From positions 1,736,001-1,800,000 of the forward strand of contig NC_044010.1 in NCBI RefSeq assembly GCF_900496995.4: a DNA stretch of 64,000 bases, read 5' to 3'. The notes beneath the pieces are model-generated. The model saw only the letters and a list, made by a program, of their open reading frames with translations, ran no database searches and was not told the origin of the DNA. The DNA comes from Aquila chrysaetos chrysaetos. Taxonomy: Eukaryota > Chordata > Aves > Accipitriformes > Accipitridae. Below, in pieces: positions 51,296 through 64,000 of the stretch (position 1 is the stretch's first letter; each line of letters opens with the position of its first letter). Position numbers and translations under genes: made by a program.

Positions 51296-51315
51296 TTTTT
51301 TTTTTTTTTTTTTTT
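51296..51315 (+). repeat. T20 homopolymer
   Basis: Twenty consecutive T. It could be the reverse complement of a poly(A) tail from a retroposed sequence on the - strand, but I do not recognise any flanking gene copy. Confidence 0.8.
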
Positions 51316-54300
51316 GAGTGCATACTTTATAAGTTTTGTCATTTTCTGGGAGTAAAAGCCTCCCTGCAGAATCAGTCATATATTCACAATCATCTGTGTA
51401 CATGATGTGGGTCATCTGGGTCTCTGATGGCTAAGTGGACAGATTCTCTGTTTAGACACTTCAGCACTGAGCCTCTTCTGCATTATGATCACTAGCAGCA
51501 TGAAAAATCTTTACTTTTATAAAGGTTAATGAATAGGTAAGTTTGTATCACTTGTCTGCTGCTGAGGCTTATGTGTCCAAAACTGGATTAACTTCATAAC
51601 TTTCATAGTCATATGTTTAGAGGTGCTTAGCTAAACTGACTTCTTTGGATACATTAATTGTTGCTTTCACGTTGTCCTTTAAGAATGATCTGTTAGACCT
51701 CAAGCAGCTGGGGTCCAGATTGGAAAGAAGATGCCTACAGCAACTGAATATGTCATTTACCATTGTAAGCTTCACAGAAGGTGTTAAAGGGAGCTGGCAT
51801 GCAAGCTATGCAAGGGACATAGGGATTCAATCACACACTGTGCAATTTCAGACAACCCAATTGGAAAGAAAGAATGACGTGAAATTTATGCTATTATCTA
51901 GGAATGGTCCAAAACACTTTGAAGTCCATGGAAAGATTTTCACTGACTTCCAGAGCTCTGGATCAGGTCCTGCATAGTCTTATACAGAATGACAGGGAAC
52001 TTTCATCTTCTGGAATTCCTTTCAAGGGACGTTGCATTAAATGGCCTTTACTAGCTGTCAGGGTCAGTGTATCTTTAGATAATGAAACAGAAAGTGTTTG
52101 GATCTTCATGGCTACTTCAGCTGTTATCCACAAAGCAATTCAAATCTAGACACCTACACTGAGATGTATACATCTATATTTAACATCTATATAACTTAGG
52201 TCAGCCATGCAGAGAGGACGAACTCTTAGCACTTGCCATTGAAGTTCATGACAACTGTGGGTGATTATCCAATCTAAAAAACTGGTGTCTTGCTGAGGTG
52301 CCTCAATACAGATTAATCAGAGGAATGCATCCAGGAAGAGACCCTGTATTTAACAATGGGTACCCATGTTTGTTCACAAACACACCTTTGTTCTTAAGCA
52401 AATGTCTGCAGTCAAAGACCAACCATTCCACAAACATCCTATGGGACTATATACTAAAAAGCATCATAGCTGCAGTCAAAACACCCAACTGTTTGGAATT
52501 TGAATAAATGGCATTTTCCCAATGTTTGAACATATCTCATATAGAGTTTACTTAATCATTTGTATATACTTTTATATATATACTTATATATATATACTTA
52601 TATGAGCCAGCCTTTCCAGCTCAGTCATAATTTTTGTTCCTTTCCACTGGATTCTTCCAATTTGTAAATAGCTGTCCAGTAATGACGCAGCTATAACCAT
52701 ACGCAACAGGCAGATGCTCAGCTGGTGTTAATTGGCACAGCTCCACTGACTTCAAAGTTCCTGAAACTTTCAGGTGTGGTCACACCAGGCACATAGAGAG
52801 AGGGTTTATTATCATGTTCTCTGATGTGGTGCCTTTGTGTATGCATCCCAAACTGCACTGCTGACACATTGCAAACTCATGTCTAATTTACTGTCCGCAC
52901 TCAAACATAGGTCTCTTTCAGCCTACCTATTTCCACAGCTCCCTTGGTGAATAATGTGTTTTAGACAATTTTCCCCATATGTATTAGTTTATATTTTTTC
53001 CCAGGTAGGATTTCATTTTGTCACCCAGTGACCTACTTTCTGATTCTTTGGCTTCTCCAGTTTTGCTCTGTTCACATTACCCTGAGGTAGTACCCTCCTG
53101 CCTGCAGACATGAAGAAGTTGAGGTTTACCCTCTTTTCCATTAAGAAAAAGCTAGAAAACATCAAAATTATTACTCGGTGTGCAACGTGTTCTGCAAACT
53201 TCTGGAGAGTTATTGATTGTAAGTTGGTTTTCAGGCAGTTTTCAGCTTGCCTGTGATTGACAAAGCATTCTAAAATGGGCTACTAAAACCAAAGCCCCAA
53301 GTCTAGAGTTACAACATGATTGACGCAGCCCTAAAAAGAAGACAGGGCAAAGCAGCTTGGCACTGTGGTACCTCAGCAGCAAAGCACTCTCAGCACTTCC
53401 CAATCTGGCTGCCAGGCCAGTGCCCCCTAAAAGCTAAAACTGCTTGAAGGCTGCTCTGATTCATCTCACTGACCTCAGGCAGGTGGAAGCCAGCCACAGT
53501 GGGGATGGGAAGAAAGCGAAGGGGACATGCCTGCATTGGAGACCTGGGGAAGGGGTAGAAGAGGAGGCAGTGCGGTTGGCTTGCTGCAGTGCAGGACAGG
53601 AACAGGGGTGCTCAGGGGGCCACGTAAGGCACATTTGAAGCTGGCTCTGTGGCAAAGATCTCTTGTCAGACCTGCTCCACCTACTGCTCTCCCTCTTCCC
53701 ATTCGTCTCACACACTACTAAAATCTATTTTTAAAATGTCTGTTCGACAAAGTCTACTGACAAAGTCTACTTTCTCTTCGTGCTTCCGTGATGTAGATCC
53801 TGCAGCTTACTTATCCCTTGGCAAGTGAGATCAGATGAACAGGATCAGGGCTCAAAGACAGCACTGGATTTAGGCAGTCAATATTGCACACACTGTGGGA
53901 TTGTGGAGAAGCAGCTGCAGCAGAGGGCAAGACCTGAAGCACATAAAGTTTGTCAAGAGCTCTTCATAAGGTGACACATCCTAAACTGCAAAGCATGGCC
54001 ACATCTTCTTTCCCAGTCTGAACCCATATTCCTGGTGTGTCTGGACCATAAAATCACAGAGGTTGTAGTGCTGCACCACAAATGACTGGCATACAGGACT
54101 CACGAGTAAATATTTTTAAACAGAATAGAAATTAGACATGTGGGACACTTTCTTTGTTTTTAAGAACATTATAATTGCTTTCATCGGGTTTTCCAGTATC
54201 ATCTCTGCTGTTATCAATCATGCATACAGCATAAAAACTACATTTGCAAATAGAATGGGAACTTGCCTGCCAAAAAATCACAGCCTACATCTACCCTAGT

Positions 54301-55378
54301 ATCTACCCTGAATATTAAACAACAGCCAGGCCCAAGTAGTAGAACTGGTGCTCTGTCATCTCCCTGTTAAATCACTGCAACTGCCCCTTGGTGCAACCTT
54401 GGTGTAGAAATCTGTAGTGGAAGTCAAGATGAAGGGACCTTCTTTTCAAAGAAGGGACCACAAAGTGTACAGGAAGGTTGTAATCTTCCCGGATGGGGGG
54501 AAGCATTGCAAGGGACCAGCGTGGAAGGCAGGGGCAAGATGGAGATTCCTAAATACAGCAGTAAGGGCAGAAGAGTTGGCAAAGCATGGGGCAGCAAACT
54601 GGGAAGGTCAAGCAGATGAGACAGGGCAGAACTCTGTGGCACCTTTGTATTGCATAAGGGACCAGATAGCAAGTTGTGGCCAAACTGTGCTTGCAAGTAG
54701 AACGCTCCTTGGTTCTTGCTTTTATACCCATCGCAGAGCTAGGCCCTGGGTCAATCTGTCTTGCAATCGAATCCCCTTGTACTAATGCATAGTACATTGC
54801 CCTTTATTGGACTGTATTTCCTGGTGAGCACATCTGAAATACCCATGAACAAAGCTGAAGTCACTAATTCACAGTAACAGGATCCATATTTCCTTACAGT
54901 CTCATTCAATTTCTGCTACTGTCTTGATATGTGGTTTCTTCTGCAACGAGAGTGACTGCTTTCACAATTTTAACTCTAATTCATGCTCAAGAACCTCTTT
55001 GTTGAATGTTTAGCTGAACAGCCTTTTTAAAATATCACAAGCAGCAACCTACCCTTCCCATCTCCCCCCTCAGAAGTGCAGTGTCCTCCCAAAGTCTTTT
55101 GGGTGCCCATATATCCAGTCCAAGAATTTTTCATGCTGTTTTTCCTTTCTCTGTGGTTTTACCAGATGCTCCTGGTTGTTTCTGCTTTTATTGTGCCCAG
55201 AAGCCCATCACTGCTCTCCTCAGCAGGACCGTAATTCACCGTGAGCGGAGCTGTGACCTGCCGATGCTGCGGACAAAGTGGGCTGTGTCCCACCATGCTC
55301 CGCACCTGCAGGAGGGCGGGGGGCATGGCTCCAGCACAGATTTGCAGCCCTGCCAGGGCAGCCAGGACAGCCTGGTGG
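51316..55378. other. Intergenic DNA, nothing recognised
   Basis: No coding exon is supported. The longest open frame in the 51.6-52.0 kb part (110 codons) lacks any family feature. Confidence 0.35.
52561..52604 (+). repeat. (TA)n-rich microsatellite
   Basis: Alternating TA runs interrupted at regular intervals by ACTT ('tatatatacttatatatatatacttatat'). Confidence 0.85.
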
Positions 55379-55508
55379 CCAATCAGATCACACATGACTT
55401 CTGACTGGCCAATCAGAACACTCATGACTTCTGGCCAGCCAATCAGAATAAACATGACCTCTGACTGGCCAATCAGAGCACACATAGCTTCCAGCTAGCC
55501 AATCAGAA
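55379..55508 (+). repeat. Five-copy 30-bp array, each unit starting CCAATCAG
   Basis: CCAATCAG begins at exactly 55379, 55409, 55439, 55469 and 55499. The 22 bases between copies share a pattern (a/g, 'caca/actcatgactt', 'ctgactgg') but have diverged, while the CCAATCAG core is identical in all five. CCAAT in this form is the binding site of NF-Y. The array lies just after a relatively CpG-rich stretch (55,230-55,325). I see no TATA box or open gene next to it. Confidence 0.9.
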
Positions 55509-56029
55509 AGTGTGTCAGCTGAATTATTTAATTTCATTAATGCAAACTTGCCTCTGTGCATTTCATTAAAGGATAAAGCTTATTACTATGCTTTTATTAA
55601 AATGTTGTATTAAATGGAACAGTCTAATAATAGAAATTTCTCAATGAACTAATCAAAACATTATGGCAAGTTATACCAATGAAACTAATGAGGCCAGTCA
55701 CACTTTTATATAGTGGAAATATAACTAAAAACATCAACCTAGGAAGTAATTTTAGCTAGCTCCAATCACATAAGTATGCAGTAAATACAAAAATGATACT
55801 AAAAAATTCTATATAGAGTGTAGAAAACCAGGAAATAGTAGATTATGTAAATACACTTCTGACCACTAGTAGGAAAGGTAGCATTCACATGAAAAAAGAA
55901 AAAAAAGTCTTATCATAAAATTAAAGGGTGTATGAAGCATAAGCAAAAGGCTGTGGATGAGTAACCTCAGCTGTAGTATTCTGTGTTCTGTGCCTGGATG
56001 CCTGACAGCAAGCTTCTGCTATTTGTAAT
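55509..56029. other. AT-rich intergenic DNA
   Basis: A sharp drop in GC follows the CCAAT array. No gene or recognised repeat is seen. Confidence 0.4.
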
Positions 56030-56620
56030 CTCTGCTTCCCCTCCTCTTCTGCCTTTTATGCACACCCCCATGTTTGTTCGTACTCTTTCTCTTCTCTCCT
56101 TACCTGTCCTATCTCTTTTTCCTACAGCGCTCTGTGAATCTCTGCCCCTCCGCCGCAGTTTTCTGTTGCCTCCTTCTCTTCCTGATCACTCATTTCTATT
56201 TCTCTGTCCTAGCCCATGATTCCCATTCAGGCTCTTCATACCCTGCAGCCTCTTCTGACCCATCCCAGTACCCACCTTACTATGGCTCCCTTTCTTCTCC
56301 CCCACCCTTTATTTTCTCATGGATTCCTACTCCCTCCCTAGGACACTGGTATTTTGAAGCTGCCTGAGCACTGCAGTCTCTCACAACAGTCTGCCTTTGC
56401 ACTCCCAGTTAGCTCTGTCAGCCCACCAACAAAGGCTGTGCTCTTCCATACCTGGCTGCTCCTTGAGCTATGTCCATCCATCTCTTCTCCCTGCTTTTCC
56501 TCACCCTTATCTTTTGTTTCCTGCAGTCATCTTCAACGACAGGTCCTCTGCAAGCATTCACTTTCTTTTGCCCTTCTTCTCTATTCAGTCCTTGTTGCCT
56601 TTCATCATGTAGTCAGTCTG
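56030..56620 (+). repeat. C/T-rich low-complexity region
   Basis: For nearly 600 bases the + strand is strongly pyrimidine-biased, with clusters such as 'ctttctcttctctccttacctgtcctatctc' and 'cttctcccccaccc'. It gives long low-complexity open frames that I do not treat as coding. A similar but shorter C/T-rich stretch lies in HAO2 intron 1 (33,250-33,530). Confidence 0.5.
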
Positions 56621-59600
56621 GTGCTGTTAATGACCTGCCGAGCCCTTAAGCTCTTTCACACACCTATTAACCAAGCTGCATGAGGAACTGTCAAGAATCA
56701 CCATAAACATGAAGTCCAGTCTCCTCCAGGTCCAGGACAAGACTGTAAGAAAGGGTACACAGAAAGGTCCAAATGGCCTCATTCCATACATACACCTCAT
56801 CACAAGCCACATAGCACTGCTAAAACCCAAATCCTAACATGAGACCTGTAGCATAAAGAGCAAAAGCTACATGTATCCCAAGGAAAGAACTGGTGATATA
56901 AAAAATATGACAGCAGAGAAACTTTGATGGAAACATTTTGCGCAAATCTGTCTTCAAGTTAAAAAAAAAAAAAGTATATTATTGGCACACTGGACCTGGC
57001 AGAAATCTAAATTCCAGCATGTCCTACAACCTGGTGTCTCTGTCAGGCTTTGAGGACAGCTAACGCTCAGCATGAGCTTAGGCAGTGTACTTATAGCCAC
57101 CCAGCTTTGCAACCACGGTGTCTGAATCCTTGTAAGATGAACTTGAGGGCCTCTGCCCCAGGTGTGCTCCATTTGCCTAACAGCAGCAGTGGAAGGTGAC
57201 CAGGAAGCTGCACCAAAGGCCAGAAGCTCAGCAGGTAGCCATGGGACACAAGGATCTTCAACTACCAGCACCGCTTGGGTTCCCTCCCTTCCCCACACCA
57301 GAAATCGTGTCAGAACTGGTCAAACATGCGCAGAAAGCAAGTAATTTTAGTGGCTATTTCCACATCTAGGAAGCCCTAGATGTGGGGGCATCTAGGGGAT
57401 GCATGGCACAACAGGGCAGATGTAGCAATTGTGTTGACCAATCTGATGTGAAGAAAAATTCCTTTACGACCCTAAATCTGGAGAGTGGTTTAACCTGGAG
57501 TGTGCAAGCAAGTCATGCCATGCCTGAAACCTAAGAGATCCAACAGTAACCTCAGGACTGCTAGCAATATAGGATCTAGGGAGTACATACATTTCTTCTA
57601 TGCAGGCTTTGAGGCTGAGTATGGATGTCAGCAACATTTTTGTCTGAATCTGGAAAATTCTGCCATGTGGATTCATGATGTAGCTTTATTGTGTGTGGAT
57701 GGGTGAGTTACCAAGGGTGGCAGGAATCTACCCTTTAAATAAATAAATACAATTCACCTGTACAGACTGCCACTTCTCTCTCTCAACTGCAACACTAGTT
57801 CCACCACCCTACAACTGTTCATTGCTGTTGTGCACACGGACACAAAAATATTCTGTGAAAAGAAATGCAAAACATCACTGAATAAACAACTCGTAGCTCA
57901 ACGTAACTTACATCTCTGCGTTCCCAGATCACAGTGTGCCGGATATCCTGCAACTGCAATACCATAGGCAAAAGAAAATTGTTTTAATTGATTCTTATTG
58001 GCAGACTCCCCATCTGCAGATTGAAATTCCTGCATAAATGGTAAAACAGATCTCTTGGCAAGGGACAGAGAGATTGATTTAGCAATTGGGAGCTAAGAAA
58101 GAGGGGAAGAAACTTCCTCTTGAGGGAACAAAACTGGGAAACAAATCTAAAACTACATTAGAAAACTGTACTCCGCAGGTACCAAAACAAAAATCAGTCA
58201 GATGTCCCACCTGCCTCCTTCCTCTCCCCTCTCCCCTGTTAAGGACCAAGAGGCAGGTATACTCACAGCAATTAGACTTAAGCAAACAAAACAAATTGGA
58301 GAGGTCACGAGTGTGTTACCCAAGTGTAAAGAACAGGCCTCTTGCATCAGCATTTAGTGGGCCAGCATGTGAGAATGATGGATGGAGAGTCTGGGGGAAG
58401 GGAGATAAGGAAGTGTCCTCGCTGTTGAAGCCCCCATTGAGTTTGATTGGAATATGTGAGCAGGAGACTTGCAAGGAATATGGAGCTGATAATCAAAAAC
58501 ATGACAGGGAAACAGATGTTGCCTGCTTTGGAGACTCTCCTTGCACATTCAACACAATGGAAAGGGCTCAGATAATAAAACAGAGAGGATCCCAGCAAGA
58601 AATATAGTGTGCTGACACTTTTATGACCTGAGATGCTTACAAAATACAGAAATGGCGTTTTGTTTGCTTTCCATGCGCAGCTTGATATCACATGCTCAGC
58701 TCTCTCTGCTGCCACTCGGAGTCAGGAAGGACGATATATTTTCCTTTCCAGATAAACCTAGTGATTCTAGTCAGGTGCAGAAAGCAAATAAATTACATAA
58801 GAAGACTTTCTGTATCTATTAATCAAGAGGCTTGTCATTTTCCAGGCCTTGATCCACATGAAAGAAAGCGAGGAGGGGGAGGGGGACCTAGGAATAAAGG
58901 AGGATGTGGAAGGGAGCAGAAAGAAGATTCTTGCTGGAGCTGCTTGAGAGGTTTCTCATAGCACGAAGGACCACAGCTTAGACAAACACACTGAAAAACA
59001 ACTCCCTGCCCTCTCCTTTTGGAGCTTTTCTCTACAAGCCAAGGGGACGCAGTCCAAAAGGAGGAATGCACGAACCAGAAATATTCCATTATGCTTTTGG
59101 GGCAGTTATTTTCATGCTCCCTTCTTCTTTTGAATGTTGAGAGGAAAATGCCCTGCTGCTGAAAAAAGGAGCCACATTCAACACCTTGTCTTCAAGTATA
59201 TCCCAACAGGCTATGTCACATTCTTGGAGGTTCCTTTCCAGCACATAGCAAGGTATTTGTCGAATATAGCAAGGGAGTCATGAAGCAACAGGGCTGGCTA
59301 CTTACACAGATAAAGGAGGAGATAATTTTCAGTGTGGACTGCAATAATTCTAATATCAAGTAGAGAGATATGATGGACTCAGTAGTTTGCATGAGAAACT
59401 GTCTCTATTTCACTCTCTGCAACTGACTTCCCATGTAGCATTAAAACAAGACTCAAAATAATCTTATTAAGGCCATCATATTTACTGTCTTCCTTGGATT
59501 GCTGTGAATGTAAATCAATGAGTATTTATGACATTTTTGAGATCTTCCAAGAAAACAAACTAGAAAAGCATAAAATTACTGTATGGAAGGACTGAATTAT

Positions 59601-60479
59601 TGCTGCAGCTCAAACATGAATCAGAATAATATCCCACATGGAAAACTGTCAGGAAAGTTCTTGAACCAGGAACCTGGTTCATGGCCAAAGAGTAAATCTG
59701 GTTCTGTCTGAATCAACTGCCTGAGAAAATCTGTCTACACATTGCTAGATAGGCATGTAGCGACAATATGGGCAAAGCAATTTTCTCTCTGAGGCTTCTT
59801 ACTAAGGCTAACCTTGGCTTACGGAAGCTGGTCCCTCCAAGTTCCCTCTACAGTCTGTGACAGGATGGCTTTTCCCAGAGGTGCCTTGGAGGACGGGAGC
59901 TTGGGCTTTTCTGCATTGCTTACTGGAGCTGCCTATACAACCGTGTCTCTCTCATCTTTCTAATTTCTGCACAGAAATAGGCAATGAAACAGTTAATGCC
60001 CACAGCTAAAGTATTATTGTGAACGGAACAATGGTTCTAGTTCTGTTGTCTACACCTATGAGAGGATGGTAGAAATTGGAAGGGGTTCCGAAAATAATTT
60101 AATGACTAATATCAGGTCAGGAAAATCTGCTGTATAGTGAAGAAGGAAGACAGACAAACCTAGCTTATCCAAGAGACACTTGAGAAGGGATTTGAACCTT
60201 ACCTATAAATAACTATGTGGGGAAGAGATATCTGATACGAAAGAGCTCTTTAGTTTAGCAAGAAAAGACTACGAGAGTTACAAATTTGGATTAGAAAGCA
60301 TTTCTAATTAAACACTGAAATCACCTACTGAGAGACATGAGGGATTTTCCATTACAAAAATGCTTTACATCAAAACTGAAAAGATTTGCAAAGGATATGC
60401 TATAACTCAACCACAGGCTACTAAAGTCACTGAAAAAAATTCTAAACCCTTTTGTTTTATGACTTTGATCTTAAATCCT
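56621..60479. other. Intergenic DNA, nothing recognised
   Basis: A 173-codon open frame at 58,086-58,607 (+) has no family feature, signal peptide or conserved motif. I do not call it a gene. Confidence 0.35.
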
Positions 60480-60710
60480 CTAGAGGCCTACAGTTTTTTG
60501 CAACTCTTCCAATAACCTCTTAGCCTGTTGGCAGCCTCTGTGATAGGTAATATTATCAACATATTCAAGATCAACCAAAGATGATTCTGTAATTTTTACT
60601 CCTACTTTAACATCTGTTGTCAGACAGTCAACGGGAACACTGACAATACTAGCTAACAAACATTTCTCTGGCATATCCCTGTTGAAAGCAAGTCCAGAAG
60701 ACGGCCATCA
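60480..60710 (-). mobile_element. Possible reverse transcriptase relic
   Basis: The - strand encodes DLEYVDNITYHRGCQQAKRL within a 64-residue open frame. The YVDNI core resembles a decayed YADDI catalytic motif of non-LTR reverse transcriptases, and its setting (LEDLDYADDI...followed by a helix) also fits. The match is short and the catalytic second Asp is lost, so the family cannot be assigned. Confidence 0.3.
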
Positions 60711-63700
60711 CGTCTTTCATAATTAATGGAAATGCAGTAAAGTTTCTTAACTGGGTACCTTAACTCCTCACACAGGGGATTCATCTCTAGATTTACATTG
60801 TGACTCGCTACATTTATACATTCTGTGAGTCCTAATAGTTATAACAGAATACCAACCACAAAATTTTCTCCTCATCTGGTTTTCTTGTAGAGATATTTTG
60901 TTTGTTTACTTTTAATTAAGAAGTGGTGCGCTCACTTTCATTGTATTTCCTGCTCTGGAGTAATCCAGTTACTTAGTTAATAAACCTCTCCTTTAACATT
61001 TTCTTCTGCCTTAGGAAGGCTTTCCTGAAGTACTGACTTTTATATAATGTCAAAGTACTCGCAGCATTAAAGTATATACTTCCAATTCCTTTTTGGTTAG
61101 AGCTCATACAATTTTATCAAGAGGGGAACAGAGGAGCAGTTAATCACTGCGTCGATCTGGGCGTTCATACCCTTCACAAAGAGCCGAGAGGGCAGCTACG
61201 GGGGTGTCTGAGGAGAGCCAGCAGCCGGGTGTCCCTTGGAGGTGCGTCGCTCCCCAAGCCAGCGCTGTGTGAAGCTGGCCTTGGCAATTGCAGAGCACAA
61301 CCAGGCTATGTGGTCTGCATAGCCCAGACTCAGCCAAACTGGACAGCAGTGACCCGCCTTTCCCCCACCATGTTGGACATGACCTCAAGATCCCTGCAGC
61401 ATGCAGCATTCCCATTCTTCATTCAGGTAATGGGACCATCACACATCTGTAGTGCTGGGAGATGCCCATTCAGCTGTGTATTTACAATGGGTGGAAATTC
61501 TGCTGCAAAATTAGGCCCAGGTGGAAAGTCTGTGAGAACCTATGGATAATTGTCAGGCATCAGGGCTGTGGGTGCTGTGCACTGCTGAGCCCACACAGCT
61601 CCTCAAGCTCTGAAACTAATGCAACCAACTGACAGAAGCAAGTTATATCACTGAATATAAATTTCAATTCTCCACATTACAGGGATGTCCACCACACCGG
61701 ACACAGCTGTTTTTACCACGTTTTCTTTCATTTTATTTGTTTTATATAGTAGGTACTCTATGCTGCCTAGGCACACCCCACCAAAAAAAAAAAACTTGCA
61801 AGATTTTGCTCGTATTTTATCCTCTCTCACTCCTTCTTCCACTCCAACCTTCATAACCACAGCACATTTATTCATTCTGCATGTACTGTGTGGTCCCAGC
61901 AAATGAGGCTAACTTGGTTTCCTGTCATCCTTTTCACTCATAGGTTTTACTGGAATGTAAAGACAAACAAATTATCCAAAACATTTCTCTCTACACCAGT
62001 CCTGATACTCACGTTTTCCGTGTGCTCAAAGGCTTGATTTAAAGTCTTCAAGTACTGGAAAATCTACCATGTCTCTAAATAAGTTGCTTCAGAAGTTAAC
62101 TAACTCCACAGCCATGCACATGCCTCATATCCAGTCTCAATTTGACCAGATTTAGCTTTCAAACACTGGGCCTCTTGTGCCAGAGTTGCAACCTATCATA
62201 CAACATATACCTTAAGGTACATGCCCTATTGATTTTTAAAATCTAAATAGTATTGTTGTGGCTCAATTCTTAAACTAATCCCTTGGAAGATTTAGCACCT
62301 CCACTATATATATGGAGGTTGATGTGTTATTAAAAAAGACCAAAGCTAACAGAAATTTTTATAGAAGACTCATTTTTCTAGAGAAAAGCTTCATAAATTT
62401 AAAATGTGATTGGGCTAGCGCACCTCTGGCTGTCAGAGGTGTCTACTCCAAAGAGGACTAGCAGTCCATATAGTTGCTTATTCTGAAATGATCTTTTAAC
62501 ATATGTGGACCTAGCACTAAGGAATCTTAAACTTTCTTTTTTTCTTTTTTTTTTTTTTTTCAGTAGCTAATATATGTGACATCTTTTTCAGCATGATTGC
62601 AGGGGAGTGTAACCAGCCTGTTGCAGCAGTAAATAGACTCATCAGTTCACATTAGCCATAAACCAATGAAGTTCAGAAAAGCATGAGATTCCCATAGAAA
62701 GGACGTGACTTATACATCCAACAAACAGAATTTATACACTTCCACCCTTCACATCTAATGTGCATTTCCAGATCAACATTTTTCTCCTCTCAAGGAAACT
62801 AGACATAACTGTACCCATGTCTTCTGCTGGACAACTACCTGTGCTCGGGGCAACTGGTTTTGAGACTTCATTCTGATCATGGAGCACGATCAAACCACAT
62901 TTGAAAAGTCCTTAATTCCCATTTGTTCCTAGGTTATGAAAACAAGTTCTCTGGTGTTTAGGATACCTTTTACAATGACACTCCAACCTTTTAGAATGAC
63001 ATTTCATCTTGACAGAAAGATTTCAGCTGATGTGCTGTTCACTAGAGAACTGTAGAAAGTTATGTTTGGAAAGGAAACTCAAGGAGTCCCATCACATTTC
63101 ATATGAAATTCAGTGACATGGTCCTCTTTACAGCGAGAAAACATCATCCTAGTTAGTTTATACAAGTGGAAGTTAAGTGTGATGCAATGCTTAAAAGTAT
63201 GTCCATGGGGAAAAGATTTCCAGCAAAAGACAGAAAAAAAAGCAAAAAGAAGTCCAGTGACTGGAAACCGAAGGAAGACAATTTCAGAGTATAAATAAGA
63301 TAAACATTCTTGTCCATGAAAATAGCCACTGAAGCCACTTACCCAAGCAACTCTTCATCAGTTGAGACTCTCAAATAAAAAATGGAACGTACTTCTAAAA
63401 GCTAATTTAGAGATAAAGCAGAAGATACCATTCTATTAATGGAACCACCAAGTGCAATTGCTTGGCCTATCTTATGGAAAAGCCTAGACTACAAGTATCA
63501 TAGTGGTTCCTCTGGGCTTTAAGATCTCTGGAAACATCATCAATGCCTTGTGTTTACAGGGTTTTAGTCTTTGTTTTACCTCTTCTGTTTTTAATAGGCT
63601 GATTTTCAGCTTTTAGCCACATGCAGCTTCTTTATGTCTAAAAGTGTCTCTTTTTTTGTGTTGAGCAGCCTCCTTCCTTCTGCTTACAGGGCATCATCAA

Positions 63701-64000
63701 TGGAAAATCTTACTCTTTTTTAAAAATACTGATCCAGACAGAGACCAAAATATGGTTCTATTTAGCCCACTGAGATGATGAAATTTTCCTCTCACATAGC
63801 TTTCTCAGTAAGTGATGTTTCAACATCCTCCTTTGACAGAAGAGGGAAAACAAACTTTCAGAGAACCTGCCTCTCACCAGCTGGCAGATAGATCCCCACT
63901 GAAAACGGTGTTGGAAAGCTCGCTGTGGCTTCCTTGAGCTACAAAAGGACTGGTGGATGTGGGAGTGCTGAGTGACCAACGGTGTGTGTTTCAGAAAACA
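60711..64000. other. Intergenic DNA to the window end
   Basis: No gene is recognised. A T-rich run ending in CAG (62,533-62,563) looks like a splice acceptor tract, but no open frame with recognisable coding content follows. Confidence 0.35.
62533..62560 (+). repeat. T-rich homopolymer tract
   Basis: Twenty-six T in 28 bases, interrupted by two C, immediately followed by CAG. Confidence 0.8.

Noticed and set aside
55379..55508. CRISPR-like spacing of a short repeat
   Set aside because: The genome is a vertebrate. The 'spacers' are themselves diverged copies of one another, and the core is only 8 bases long. It is a tandem array.
58086..58607. 173-codon open frame on the + strand
   Set aside because: It shows no family resemblance, signal peptide or flanking splice signals. 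It can arise by chance in a window of this size.
62533..62640. Pyrimidine tract plus CAG resembling a splice acceptor
   Set aside because: The sequence after the CAG has no conserved coding content, and no partner exon was found.

Overview
This is a vertebrate nuclear genome window, most likely from a bird. Genes are split into spliced exons with long introns, and the dominant interspersed repeats are CR1 non-LTR retrotransposons of the avian/reptilian type. A crocodilian or turtle source cannot be excluded from sequence alone.

Layout. (1) 1-1,570: a decayed C2H2 zinc-finger gene on the + strand, with one upstream exon and a finger exon broken by a stop codon, lost zinc ligands and frameshifting. 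(2) 2,460-3,720: a GA-rich minisatellite split by a CR1 fragment truncated at both ends. (3) 7,573-17,448: a complete 3-beta-hydroxysteroid dehydrogenase/isomerase gene (HSD3B1-like) on the - strand, with three coding exons encoding 377 residues, a TATA box and a poly(A) signal. (4) 26,121-33,918: a complete HAO2 (long-chain 2-hydroxyacid oxidase) gene on the - strand, with seven coding exons encoding 355 residues and ending in the peroxisomal signal SKL. (5) About 34-64 kb: no convincing gene. This part holds CR1 copies of several ages, simple repeats, short tandem duplications and a regular 30-bp array of CCAAT motifs.

For both genes I joined the exons by GT/AG borders, and the reading phase is kept across every junction. 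HSD3B makes steroid hormones at the endoplasmic reticulum/mitochondria. HAO2 is a flavin-dependent peroxisomal oxidase. They lie head-to-tail about 9 kb apart. The order zinc finger (opposite strand) - HSD3B - HAO2 matches the arrangement I know from human 1p12 (ZNF697 - HSD3B - HAO2), so the block looks like conserved vertebrate synteny.

Nothing here looks like a wholly new biological system. The items most worth a second look are the CCAAT array at 55.4 kb, the 61-bp tandem duplication with CpG decay at 36.9 kb, the head-to-head ancient CR1 pair at 41.6-44.6 kb and the decay of the zinc-finger gene.
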